This document shows, piece by piece, positions 10,728-23,700 of a DNA stretch of 64,000 nucleotides; within the stretch, counting starts at the first letter, position 1; every line of letters starts with the position of its first letter. This DNA is from Reticulascus tulasneorum (Eukaryota; Ascomycota; Sordariomycetes; Glomerellales; Reticulascaceae), in NCBI GenBank assembly GCA_001557505.1, contig LSAX01000005.1:124001-188000 (forward strand), in the 5' to 3' direction. A program made the position numbers and the translations under genes. The notes beneath the pieces were generated by a model. It saw nothing but the letters and a program-made list of their open reading frames with translations. It was not told where the DNA came from and made no database searches.

Positions 10728-11457
10728 ACTGGCGATACTTGCTGCACTTGTTAATCCCTCCTCTCCTTCTCCTAAAAGCTCCGTAATAATCTCGGTTGTT
10801 ATCGATTTGGTGGCGGCGGCGTTGACGTGGTTCCACTTAGTTAGAGTTATACCGTTAATGAATAATCAGCTTATATGTGAGAGCAATTCATGTCACAATT
10901 GCATGCAACCGTGATATTGATAGACACGATATTCACAGTCCCATGTAAGCAAATGATCTACCAAGTTGCACCACGGACGTCGAAGGTTACCAACGGTCTC
11001 GCGGTTTGGCACAGGCACAGAGGCTAGAAATATGTTCCCTTCCTGGCATGTCTCTTCCAAATCGTCTCATGTTACTCACATCCTCTCTGGTATGCACGGA
11101 TTATGCAGAGGGTGGCCTAAGCAGGTCGGGCCACTGACACAACGTCATTTGCAATTGATTAGAGCAAACGGTGCATCCGCATTACAGCAAATCTCTCCAA
11201 GGACCTTCAATAAAGGAAAACGATCGATTTCATTGCCAGAGTTCAATTTAGGTGACTTTAATTGTTCCTGTTACAACCACACCATACACTGTACTGGGAA
11301 GCCAGGTAGATTACAGACCAAAGAATCATTACACATGTACAACTTGCATAGCAAGCCACGTTCTCTGTCGAAACATGTTCCAGTTGCCCACGGCAGTTGG
11401 GCATGATCCAAAGCATCCATCCCTACTCACTCAGTTCAGGTCTCGTTGACCTGCCTG
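10728..11457. other. Intergenic between convergent cutinase and HsbA-like genes
   Basis: It contains the 3' flanks of the two genes. A frame at 10966-11406 is open but has no recognisable protein character. Nothing else was seen. Confidence 0.3.
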
Positions 11458-12018
11458 CTAGATGGGCTTGTAGTATGCAATAGCGTCATCGAGCGCGTCG
11501 GTAGTGATGTCGGCAATGATCTTCATCCGGTCTGTGTAGGTCGGTGCCATGTGGTTGGTGAGCGAGCCACTGAGCAGCAGGTGGTCGGCCTGCAGGACGA
11601 CAAGGTCTGCCCGAACGGAGGCCGTCAGGAACAGCGCATCGAACTGTGGTTTCTTGGCCTTGATGAGCGCGGTTACCACGAGGTCGCTGATGGCCAGCGT
11701 CGAGTTGAGTTGGTCGACAACGCGCTTCGAGTCGGCCGGCGAGAATGGGCTGCCTAGTAGAAGCACGTCGGCGTACGACTTGGCCGTCTTCACGACGGTT
11801 TCGGTAAATGCCAACGTCACAGCCGTTACCTCCAGGCTCGTGAACAGAGAAATACCTGGCTTGAATCTGTTGAGCGCGGTGATCTGCTTCTGCACCGCCT
11901 TCTCGAGGACCATCAGGTCAGAGAGCAACATGTCGGCAGTCATGAGTGTGACGGCCGAAGCCGCGCCCGTCGACGCGGCCAGCCCGGCAAAGAGAAGCAT
12001 GGATGTGAGGATAAGCAT
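11458..12018 (-). CDS. Hydrophobic surface-binding protein A (HsbA)-like
   Basis: A 186-residue intronless protein. ATG 12018 starts a good signal peptide (MLILTSMLLFAGLAASTGA). The mature part is alanine- and leucine-rich and helical, with the family's spaced T/S-rich helices (VLEKAVQKQITALNRFKPG, DSKRVVDQLNSTLAISDL, YTDRMKIIADITTDALDDA) ending shortly after the last helix. This is the HsbA / cell-wall galactomannoprotein family. In Aspergillus oryzae HsbA binds hydrophobic polyester and recruits a cutinase. The nearest neighbour here is a cutinase, which supports the same role. The frame continues upstream only to a TTG and is not used. Confidence 0.85.
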   Translation of the reverse strand: MLILTSMLLFAGLAASTGAASAVTLMTADMLLSDLMVLEKAVQKQITALNRFKPGISLFTSLEVTAVTLAFTETVVKTAKSYADVLLLGSPFSPADSKRVVDQLNSTLAISDLVVTALIKAKKPQFDALFLTASVRADLVVLQADHLLLSGSLTNHMAPTYTDRMKIIADITTDALDDAIAYYKPI

Positions 12019-14136
12019 GTTGAAAAGGTGATATGGCGGGGATAGCAACGATCTTTGTGATTGAGGGTGATGGAACCCTTTACGTGTCTGCTTTCTCGGC
12101 GCCTTATTTCAACGTTTCTCTACCACTCATGGAGCATGGTCTGGCATCTGCTGAATGAGAGAATATCTTGATAGCCAGAGCGTGGGTGAGCGCAGTGTTT
12201 CCATCTCTTGGCAGCGATCCGCTTAGATCTAGACAGACAGTATCGTGATTGGTCAACAGTCCGCATATGAAGAAAGTTGTGTCAGAGCTTTTGGCATGTG
12301 TCCCTGACAGCGCCAATGAGGAGAACAATGAGATCTCAAGCGCTGGAGCTAATGTCAATATCAGCCACAATCACACTCTATAGTTTTGATTGTGAATAGC
12401 TCAGGTCGGATGAACTGCGCGGGGGTGGAGGTCGCAATGGCATCTTTGCTGCATGATAGGTGGACACAGAGTTGCGCTGGCCTCTTGCGGTACTTTGCTG
12501 TATCCCCTTAAGAGTGCAGACCACCTTTCCAGCGTTCTCAACACTATGGAGTACCGACGAGAAGGGTCCGAGCTACTGACAATTAAGAAAGTTGGCCGCC
12601 GATCGACACTACGCCGGAGCTGGACATCATTAGCGGCAGTCCCTGCGGAGCACGGTGCGCGGCATGATCGTCCGATACCCATCAACGTGTCTTAAGGCCG
12701 CTGTGGGCACCCGCCTCCGCCCGTGAGACTGCAGGTTCGCCTGCAGTCGTAGCCGGTGTGGATACTCCGATTGGCGAGAGCAGGGTCGCACAGACTCGGA
12801 AGAGTCCGACGAACTGCTAGCGCACCTTGAGTTCGTCCGACTTCTGCTTACAGGTTCCTCTTCACTAGCTGCAGGGTTAGCGCCGATCAGGAACAAAGAG
12901 AGGAGCTCAGATTCGGGGCCCAGTAAGCGACGGAGATCCTCATGGGCTCAACAACCGGCTACTGTGCTCACGGAGGGGGTGACGATAAGGTTTGGCTTTG
13001 AATAGGTTCGTTTTTGTACGGACGTAAGGGAGACGAGTGCGTGATGCAGAAGCTGTATGGTAACTAACCTCGAAGCCGAGACTTATCCCCATACAGTTTG
13101 GCGCATGCTGGTCAAAGCGTGCCTCGGCCGCGGGGCATCTTGGAAGGCGCTTTCTTTTCTCCCTGTCCAAGAATTGCCGCTGCAAGTGTAGTTAGCGACT
13201 TGCTTTGCGAGTTTTGCGAGTCATCAAATCCTGATTTTATGATCGCTCTCAGCCAAATGCTGAAGACCAACACACCAGTTCGTGTAGCGTACTCCAATCC
13301 CGAGGGAACCTCGAAAACCCAACAAACTGTAAATCCAACAAAAGAACCGACCAACGTAAACCCTGTGCTCCACAGGTAGTTCCGATCCAAAGGTCGGGGT
13401 TGGTCTGATGGTGGTTTCAGCCAGCCTTCTGCTGGTTACACACACTTTTTTCGTCTTCTGGGATTGCATTGCAGTAACAATAGCAAACGGGCCGCGACTA
13501 ACCCGCTATCCATACTCGCTGCGGAGTGGAGTTTATCTGACTCGCACGCACACACTCACACGCACACGCTTCACGCTAATGCGCGATACGAATGGGACTC
13601 TAAGAAGGGCACGAACTAATGTCCTGCAGGCCCTGTCGCGTAGCTGTCTGTACAGAATATTGATGGACCCACAGGCACGGTTCGGTTGATGTGAGCGGCC
13701 TTGCCCTACTATGCTTATCTGCCATTCGGGATTGATTTGCTTCAATCACCGCGGTTCCCATCAAACTCACTCCGAGGCAGACAATCAGTGTCCGAGCTCT
13801 ACTGCACTTTCCATTCTCGTGAAGTGTTCCCCGCCATCGTAAGAATCTGGCTGTCCCTTGGGCTTCAACACTGAGGGCCCCAATCAACACAGGCTCCGTT
13901 GCGGGGCTGCTATTCTGATGATATCATAAAATAAATCATAATGCGTATATTCATACAGAGGATTGTGCTGAACAGCTTGGCTCACGAACCTGGGTGGACC
14001 TGTCGCCAACGCGACAGAGACACTGGTGCTATCCCCACTCATCTGCCCTGGTAAATAGGCGATCACACAAAGTCGCTCATAACTCGCTTCTCGCTTCTGC
14101 ATCTCTACACACCAAATTCACCTCACATTATTTCCG
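12019..14136. other. Intergenic, 2.1 kb
   Basis: No supported gene. A minus-strand frame at 13112-13390 has one hydrophobic segment but no ATG or convincing upstream exon. A CA/CG-rich stretch of short repeats (about 13540-13575) is the only low-complexity tract noted. Part of this region is the HsbA promoter. Confidence 0.35.
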
Positions 14137-16028
14137 TCATACGTTGGTCTGTTCCCTGCTCGCTGTCGGCTGCGGAAACGACAGCCACCTTGCATCTTCG
14201 TGATTGTGCGAGTTATCATCTCCCGTTACCACTCGACTGCCTCCACTGGGAGAATTCGAGTGTAGAGAAGTCAGTTGGAGGGATTTCTGCTCCTCAGACA
14301 TGAACAGGGACGGGACTTTGTCGCTGATCTTGGTGCTACGGCTGCTGGCGAAAGACCACTTTGCCGCCAGCTTGGACGGTAAGGCGCCAAGAGACGCGGA
14401 CGCAACTCGACGGACGAGCGGCCGTAGAGATGGGATGCAAGTGCAGAGAATCATGGCTGTAATCTCGATTTCGGTCCAGTAAGTGATGTTGACGTAATCC
14501 CCTGCAGGAATCATCAGTGGATGGACGGAGGAGCAGCGTGGAGTCACAAAGGAGGGTGAAAACCTACAGGTAATATCGGGATCCTGGCTAATGTCGTTGG
14601 AAAAAGTTCCTATCTCCTTAACACGAATAAACCCGGCGATGCATCCACTGCAGACAAAACAGTTGTTAGAATATAGTAGAGATCCAAGGCCAGATATGCC
14701 AGTTCCCGGAACGGGGAAGGAAGGGACTTACCAGCTCCCGACGACGAAAATGAATATGACGCCAATCTTCCTGTTGAGGCTCATTTGTAGCTTGCGCAGC
14801 TCATTGATGGGAAGCAGCACGGTCGCAATGTCCAAGACACCAGACATAACAGCAGCAGCGTACGTCAGCGCCGTCAAATCAACACATTTGCCTTCCAGCG
14901 TCTTGTCCCATGCGTACGCAATAGGCGCGCACTGCAAGATGACGGCGACGAAGAAGGCAACGGTGTGGATGGACGTGTAGACAATCAGCATCTTGACCAG
15001 CAGCTGGAAACGACGATCCGGGAATATCTGGAGGAAGAAAACGAGCAATGATATTCGCACAAGACCGAGTGTCCAGGGATATGATGCCTCAGATATAAGA
15101 ACTATGGATGGTGCAAACTCGTAATTAGCATAAATGTGAGAAGCAGCCGTGGCTTGTACGTGGGGAGTAGTGAGGAGGGGGTAGTGTGTCATATGACTTA
15201 CATCCACCAAGAATCTTCGTAACGTCCTGGGCTTTAACCTGCCACATGTGTGTTCCGAGACCCATTTCGATGCCTGCCGCAAAGAGTCAACAAAAGATGA
15301 TCGTCATGGGAAGTAGGAATGTGTAAACTCACTCCAGAACAGGATGATACTGCCAACAAACGGAGAAATCTGGAATCCAGTGTATCAGCAGGCAGTCGAC
15401 TGAATAGAGTCGCCGGGCGGAGCCGCTTGCTGCGATCTCGGCGATGACTTACAAATCCCACGATCAATATCCAGTCATCGGCCCAAAGCTGCCTCTGGAT
15501 CCAGCCCCTCGTGAAAATCTTCATGAGGATGAAGCAGAGTTGCACGACGAGGCAGCCGATCGTCATGTCGCGGAGGAAGCGCTGCCGCGACTCGGCGGGA
15601 TGGTTGCACATGGTGGCATGCGTCCTGGACATCTCTGGAAGTGCGACAGTCAGAAAAGAGGCACATCCGGGTATGTTGGGAACAAGGACGCGCCGGAGGC
15701 TGCCGCCACTCACTCAAGGTCTCCTCCATCGTGCACTGGCGCAGCAAGCAGGGCATCATGTCCCGGGACATGGCCTTAGACTTTGAGCACATGCAAGCGT
15801 CATCGATGGCGGTGCAGCTAATGACTTCCAGAGTGTTGACGAGGCACGGGATCTACTTGCAATATCGATATCAGCAGTGTCACGCTTCGGGGAGAGAAAA
15901 CTGAGCGGTGGGAACGGAGAGAGGCTATCTCATACCGCGCATGCCGGGATATCGGAGGCGTTGACGGCTGCCGCTGACACGGATGCGCTAGCTGCGAAGG
16001 CTGCCGCGACAAAGATGTAGAACCTCAT
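14137..16028 (-). CDS. CFEM-domain Pth11-type seven-helix receptor
   Basis: Eight exons fit in phase: 15936-16028, 15714-15852, 15453-15634, 15333-15369, 15202-15273, 14732-15101, 14568-14647, 14137-14501, giving 445 residues. A signal peptide (MRFYIFVAAAFAASASVSA) leads into a CFEM domain at about residues 27-75 with the spaced cysteines of the family (DIPACA, IPCL, VISC, DDACMC, MMPC, LRQC). Then come seven hydrophobic helices of the fungal rhodopsin-like domain (for example GCLVVQLCFILMKIF, ISLLVFFLQIF, TVAFFVAVILQC) and a polar cytoplasmic tail. Members such as Magnaporthe Pth11 sense hydrophobic surfaces and trigger appressorium development. The nearest genes are HsbA and cutinase. The short fourth exon (37 bases) is the least certain. 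Confidence 0.88.
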
Positions 16029-17737
16029 GACGCGTGTGCGTGTAGGTAGATGAGTTCGGCGAGTGTTGACGAGCAGGAACCGACAGTCACTCTCACGCGC
16101 GTCTTTCTTTTCGAGCAGACTGTCGGAATGACGTGTAAAGTGTCAACATGACCCGAGCACGTTGCAGAGACGGGTATGCAAGGAAGCAGGCCGTCTCCAT
16201 TATAAAGGTTGGTCGGCGGCGCACATGGCGAGTGCAGCAGTGTGGAGATAGGACCGCTGAAGCCGATTTCTCTGGTGTCAAAACATCCGCACCGCTTCCG
16301 CCTAAGACGGACGGATTCGCATAGATCACTGATAAGCTTGCCGAGAAGTGTGGTGTCCATGTGGCATGCCTTCTAGTGAGAGCTTTGACCGCCACCCCTG
16401 TTGCTTAGGCCGACCAGTTTAGAGTGCCCAGATCCAGGTCCCGTCGAGTGTGACCAAGCTACCTTACCTTAGCGTTTGCTCTGCCACGCAGCGTAGAATG
16501 TCAAGAATGGGCCGCTAATCTCACACCATGGATTGGTGGCGGGTTACCCCTGGCATCTGGATCAGCTGACCCCACATTCGACGCTAGAATGCATTTGTTA
16601 AATTCCAACGACGATGTTGAAAACTTATTCGACTCCAGCACGGCCGCGCCGGCGAGGTCAATGCTCCCACACAGAGTCATTGTGTCCACTCTTATTGCAG
16701 GCACGCTCCCATCCCATCCCATGTTAATCTCCCCTGTTGATGAGCCTTTAGTTCAAAGAGTTCCCGCTGCCACGTGTCTTTATGGCCGATACAGTGGAGT
16801 ACGGCCTGATCCCCAACTCTCCGCCACGTGCTGTCGCTGCCGAGTAAACGTCGAGGTCTTTGATGATAGCGCGGCCCGCAAAGTTGCTAGATGATGGCCA
16901 CTCGTACGAGTTTGGGTCTGGGGAGTATCCACAAAGGCAATAGTTGATAGATACGTAGAAGTGCTGCCATGGCTATATTCAACCATCCTGGCGAGCCCCT
17001 GACCGAGGATGCCTTTCATCAGTACCACCACGATCGAGGTGCGCCTCCTTTGGTATGTACTCCAAGCTCGATTGCCACCCCCTCTCTGAGCATCCTCTTC
17101 CAACAGCTTGTACTCCCGTTATAGCTCACTTGGCTAATAGTATTTCCCAAGTGTCTTCTTCCCGGTCTTGCGACTTCTGTGCCACATCTCTCTCAGTCAT
17201 GACTAATGGACATTCAGTTCTATTGCTATCTTAGGGTAGGCCATATGGATCTGGTGGATACAAATGGCCTGACAGTGGCGACGAGTTGACTATCCGCCTG
17301 ATCCGGGCGGGACCAGCACCAATCTAGACCTCATCTGGTGGAACTTAGATTTAGAAATGTCCCCAGCGGAGAATCCGCCGCCGGTGCAAGTCTAGATCAG
17401 TCTCTCAACGCCAGTCCTGGAAAGAGATTCACCACGTGGCACTTTATCCACGCTTAGATGGCAGAGTCGAACAAAATTTGAACACAGCAGGTAAGCAGAT
17501 ATAGTACGACGAGATAGGCAAGAACCTTGTCGGGTGCTGACAGGATTGGGAACCACATATCTGATAAGTAATTAAATCTAATAGGTATATGCGGGCTGCT
17601 ACAAATATATCACATGAATAAAACCGGCTGCCATGACGCCCTCTTTTCCATGAAAAACAAAGAGGATTTGAAAGAAGATCGTGCGTGCAACTTAGACAGA
17701 AGAAACGTAGAGTACATGTACACCAAGAAGAAGAAAT
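16029..17737. other. Intergenic, 1.7 kb
   Basis: It contains the receptor promoter and the 3' flank of the polyketide synthase gene. No coding sequence, repeat or RNA gene was recognised. Confidence 0.35.
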
Positions 17738-20700
17738 CTAAGCCGTCATCTTCTTTAACATGATTTCGCATAGAGCCACCAGCGTCTTCGCGCCAACGAC
17801 TTCAAGCCCGCTGAGCTCAATCGAGAGCTCGACGCGGGCCCAGTTGCGCAGCTCGACGGCAACTAGTGAGTCAATTCCATAGCTAGCCAGCGGACGCGAC
17901 GGCTCCAGAGGTTCTGCGGCGCCAAGGCTCTTGACCAGCACTGCGTTGACCACATCGACGGCCGTGGCTAGCAGCGTGCCGTGGTCGACGTCGCCCTTGA
18001 CCGCGTTCTTCACGATGGCCAACTTGGCGTCCCCCGATGCCGCGGCCGTCATGACCCCTGTCGCCGTCCCTGCGGGAGGCACTAGCGAACTGAAGCGGTG
18101 GATCAGCTCGATTGGCGAGTTGGGCCTCAGGATCGGCGCCTCGATGCCTGTCACCAGCTGGCCCGAGCTGCTTGGATTTAGCCGTAGCGTCTGCTGGAGG
18201 ATGCTAGCGCGCAAGATGCGATGCAGTAGCGGCTCGTTGATGGACGACCATCCCTGCGCTTCGAGGCGGCTCGTCAGATTGTGCTCGACTAGATAGCCGA
18301 CATCGCTGATTAAGCCCAGGTCGACCGCACACGACGGTAGGCCGAGCCCTAGGCGGTATGCCGAAAAACTGTCCTGGAATACGCTTCCCGCCGAGTAGTT
18401 GCTCTGTGACATGTGGCCAACGAGGCCGCTCACGCTGGACAGCATAGTGAAGAAGTCCAATGGCACCGCCGACTGTTCTAGGGACGCAATGTGCAGGTTC
18501 CAGGTCCCGCGCACCTTGGGCGCGATGGGCTCGCGGAATTCCTGCGCTGTCATGTCTGAGAACATGCGGTCCTGTATGGATAGGGTATGGTTAGCGTCCT
18601 ATTCTGTCCTGGTCACGAACAACATGCAATATCGCGGATATGGAACTGCTCACCCGAAGAACCATGGCACCTTGTATGATGCCCGCAATCGGTTTCGAGG
18701 CTTGTTTGAAAGCCAAACGCACGTCTTCAAGATTTGTGATGTCGCCAATGACAAGGTCCACTTGGCAGCCCATCGCGTGCAGGTTGGAGATGATGGTTTG
18801 CGATGCCGGATCGTCATATCCGCTGCGTGCCATCGCGACGATGTTGGTGGCTCCGTTTCGGGCGAGGTAGATCGCAAGACTGCCGCAGAGTCCCTTGAAG
18901 CCGCCCGAGATGAGATAGGAGGCATCTGCCCTTAGCTGCAGAGTTGGTGCCAATGGACGAACAGGCACAGTTGACTCGTGGCTGTTCTCGTAAGAGATTA
19001 TGATCTTACCCAAGTGCTTGCCGTGCTGCATGTAGCGGAATGCCTCAACTGTTTCTTGGAAGGGAAAGACTTTGGAGATGTGTAAAGGCTTCAAATGGCC
19101 ACCCTTTACCAGATCGAATAAGTAGCTCCCAAGTCTGAGGATTATTAGCTTCCCATTTGGGCATCTGCGATACTTAAAAGTTGACTTACTTCAGGATTAC
19201 GCTGGCAGAGAGGCTCTTTCGGGACATGTCGATGGCGCGGTACGATGCATTCCGATTGAACGGCTCCATCGACAGGCTGTTGCGCTCGAGCATGTCCTTC
19301 TTGCCGATCTCGATAAAGTTGCCGTTCTCTGCAATGCAGCGCCACGACTCATGAAGCATATCCCCCGTGAGCGAGTTCAGGATCACGTCCACTCCTCGCC
19401 CACAGGTTGCCTTCATGAGGTGTGTGGCAAAGGTAATCGACCGAGATGAGAAGATGTGATCTTCAAGAATGCCGTAGTTCTCAACGAGGAACTGCTTCTT
19501 CAAATCAGTACCTACGGTAGCGTAGATCTATGATGTAAGAGTGGTCAGCATTTCGACTTGCTGCAATGCTTCCTGCAAATGCTCGTCGCTTATTTTCTCA
19601 CCTCAACGCCAAGATACTGGCATAGCTGGATCGCAGCGAGTCCAACACCGCCGGTTGCCGAGTGAATGAGCACGCTCTGTCAACAAACGTTAGTAAGAAC
19701 GCCACAGGTCTCTTCGGGTGGAAACTCATACCTGTCCCTTTTGGATGTTGGCTAGATTTAGCAGGGAGTATATGACGGTGAAGTAGCAGGTTCCCATTGT
19801 CGCACCCTCCTGTTTATATATTAGCAACGATTTTCGCATAAAATCATTGATCCCGTAAGGCTGTCAAGTGACGTACCGCAAACGACATCCCGTTAGGGAG
19901 GCGGTGGACACCGTGGTATCGAGTTCGTACTCTGTTAGCGAAGCAGCCCTTGCCTGAACTGACTACAAGGACCCGATCGCCGACCTGGACGGTTTGGACA
20001 TCTTTCCCGGTTTTGGTGACAATACCGGCACCCTCGAGGCCGAAGAAGTGCTCATTGGCGGCAACGAAGCCCATGGCATTCGCCAAGTCCTATACAGTTG
20101 TCAGAAACGAACCTAACAGAGCCGTTTAGTCTAACCTTGAAGTTCAACGCCGCGGCTTGGATGTCAACTTCGACATCTTCGTCGCCTAAATCAGGCTCTG
20201 CGGCAACCTGGGTATACACAAGGTTATCCAGAGTACCGGGCCGGTCGCTGATGAGCCGAATCGTAGATTCGTGGCCGCGGATGACCTCTTCACGGAGCTG
20301 CGTGCCATACTTGCTGTCCTTTTCGGCCTGGTTGATGGCATGATCGGGAATGACACGACTGACATGGTACATGCCATCCCTCTCAACGAACTCGGCGTCA
20401 ACCCGCCTGAATCTATCCACAGAGTTGAGATGCCTTAGACCCGTGCTGATGGCCAGGAGGCTAGCATTGCTCGTGTTTGACTCAACATCCAAGCACATGA
20501 TGGAATGGAGCGGATGCTCTAGCAGGAGACTGCGGGCCGCGCCGACCATGAGACCGTGCTCTGGATGAGTGACGTTCATTTGACCCCTAGAAGACCGGCG
20601 TTAGTGCACTGGAGGGAGAATTATGAATGCATTTTTGGCAATGAACATACCCCATAGTGACCCAGAGTAGGCGGCAGTTCCGCTCGATAAGCTTCTTCAA

Positions 20701-23700
20701 GGCATCGAACTGAGTGTCGCTCATCTCTGCCAGGACGGGAGAAAACATCTCGTCGAGGACTAGTACAGTGCACTGCTTCGGGATATCCGTGAGTGGCAGA
20801 TGATGCTCGACCACGCTCCATCCGTGGCCTGCGAGGAAGTCCCTGGCCGCATTAGTCAGTCCGTCCGAGGCGCAAAAGTGCACAAGGTGGACCGTATTGT
20901 CCGGCTGAAGACTTGTTGTGTCTTTTTTGGTCGGAGTGCCGAGATACGCAATCTGGATGTTGCTTTCGCCCGCAAGACCAGAAACTGCGTCAAACCCTTC
21001 CAGGCCGAGATCGTTGGACGATAATACCTCACGACACAGATCTATAGAAACATTAGAAACTTACTTCGTTCTTCGGAAAGGGGAGAAAAACCGTTTGATG
21101 GGGCTGAGGCTGGGTCTTGGACACATATTAAATACCCATTGGACGCCATTATTTTCCTCGCACTCTGCATGGCGGCCTGCAAGGCTGTTGTGAGATGAGA
21201 GACCTAGCGAGGCAAGGACCCAGGTTAGCTCGCTCATAAGAAACCCATAAAAGAATAATGTCAAACTAACCCTCAGAAGCACAATGTCAAACTTGGTCCC
21301 ACCTTCTGTATCCCCTTCATCGTCAAAGAGACACTGCGGATCTTGAACAGCATACTCGATGTTTCCCTCAGCGGCGTAACGCGTCCGAGATTCCAGACCA
21401 GCCTTCTGCGACGAAGAGGATAGACGATAACGGCACCCCTCAGCAATGTAACCAGCACGCTTCCGGAGTTGGTCAATCCACAAGCTCTCGCCGGCAGTCG
21501 GTCCGTCCTCGAGGGTCGCTTCGAGCAGCCTCGCCGAAGGATTCTTATGTGCGCAAAGAGCGACGACCTTCGCAATACGATTCAGGCTGATATCCTTCTC
21601 GTCCTTGCCGGTAACGCGGCGCATCATGTTTGTCATCTGGCTCGGCGTTAGGAAGTGGATATCTTCGCTCCAGACGACCTGTGTGTAGGTGTGGGGCTTT
21701 TCCGTGACTGCGTCGATGGCATGGAACCTGAGACCCTTTAGATGGAAGATCATCTCGCCGCCTTGCTCATCGTAGGCTTTGACTTCGCTCATGAGCCGGC
21801 GGTCGTCGTCTTCGCGGCCAAGGCCACTCCACTCAGCAGTGGAGACCGCGACGCTGCGGTCGGGCCAAGCGCCGTCGTCGTGCGCAAAGATGACCAACTC
21901 ATCGATCAAGGCCGGCGCCATCAGTGACCGTACGGCCGATCTGTGGCCGGCGCCAAGCGACACCGTGCTCGTCTGAAAGCACGAGTCGATAACGGTCGGG
22001 TGCATCGCGTAGGGACTCTGCGGATAGCGGGAAGACGGTACGGCGAGGTCAATAATCGCACGGCTACGTCGCGAGCCGGCTATGCTCTCGACAGAAACCT
22101 GGCGCTTGAATGACGGGCCAAACCTCAGGCCCACATCGTTCATTGCCTTGTACCAGGGTGCCGCCGGAGTGGGATGAACGAGGGGCTCAAGATCTTCGGG
22201 ACGAGCAGCTAGATCAAGATTAGCTCCTGGGAACAGGACATGTATAGCCAAGGTGATGGGTTTACCTTCTTTGGCGTTTTCACCGATACTCACCAGCCCT
22301 CGGCAGTGCTCGCTCGTGGAGTCCTTGGATACAGAGGAGATGGTGAACTCGTGCCACGAGTCCTTAGTGCTGGGGCAGGCTTGAAGAGAAAATTGAATCT
22401 TGGTCTCGCGGTCATCTTCCAGAGTGAGCATGCGGTGGAAAGAGACGTTTCGGAGCTTGTAGGTCACGCAGTTGACTTTTGTGTCTGCCGGAATGCTACC
22501 GACCGCCTTGCTCTTCTGAAAGATTGCTTCCATGGCCATGGCAACATAGCCTGCCGCGGGAAAGACAATACTCTCGCCAAGCTGGTCGTCCAATGTTAGT
22601 ATGGGACCGGAAACGCCACAAAAGCCAGGGATGTACATACAACGTGGTCACGAAGCCAAGTGACATCACTGAGTCTTAGCACCTTGGTCCAGGTTGGATT
22701 GGCCCACGGCGCACCAAGGATCTTGCTGCCCAGAAGATCGTGGTGGACGAACTTGCGAAACCTCCAGTCGGTGCTGGACTCCGTCTCGTGCCAGTACTTG
22801 ACCGAGTGGTTCCACGAGTAGTTGGGCAGATCGGCAATGAAAACTGGCTGGCCACCTTCGCTATCCATGTTCAAGGGCTCGAGCTTGATTGGGAAGCCCA
22901 CCGAGAAGAGTTTGCCCCCGAGTCGAAGCATCGTCTGCAGGGCGTCAGGTCCCCGCTTCCACGCGCAGTCGTACTCGATCGAGGACAAAGCGGCCTTCTT
23001 AATCTGTTTGATAGGTCCCGACAAGGCGTTGCTAGGCCCAATCTCGATGAGAAGATCGACGCAGTCTTTCTGGGTGATCATGTTTTGTAGGGCTTGGCTA
23101 AAGCGAACCGGTGACACCATGTTTCGGACCCAGTAGCTGGGGCCCAAGGAGCCACTCTCCACCTTGCCACTGGTGGAAGAGAACATGGTCGCGTTTTCCG
23201 CAGGTTGATCGAACCACTGGACGTTCTCTTCTAGAAGCGTTTGGTAGCGCCCAGCGATGGGAGCCATATGCCGAGAATGGTAGGCAGCGTCCACCTGGAG
23301 TAGCCTGGAAAAACAGCCGGCGTCTTTCAGCTTCCGCTCCACTTCCAAGAGCTCGGATCTCCTGCCCGAGAGGGTAACACTCTGGGGACTGTTAATGCAT
23401 GCAATCTCGATCGACGTGCCCTGCAGGTGCGGCGAGACGGCTTCAGGACCGAGCCCCACAGCCATCATCCCGACCGGTACCTCATATGTGACTTCCGAGG
23501 TCGCCACCCCGCGGTAGTACGCGATCTTGATGGCCTGTTCGGGAGTGAGAGACCCGGCCGCCACCGCGGCAGCAATCTCGCCCGACGAGTGGCCCACGAC
23601 TGCGTGGCAGGAGATCCCGCATGCCTTGAACACTGCAAGAATTGCAAGTTGGAGCGCAGTTACAAGAGGTTGCGATATCTCTGGACGCCGAAGATGTTCT

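Noticed and set aside
13112..13390. Minus-strand frame with a hydrophobic helix
   Set aside because: It starts only with TTG, has no matching upstream exon and no recognisable family.
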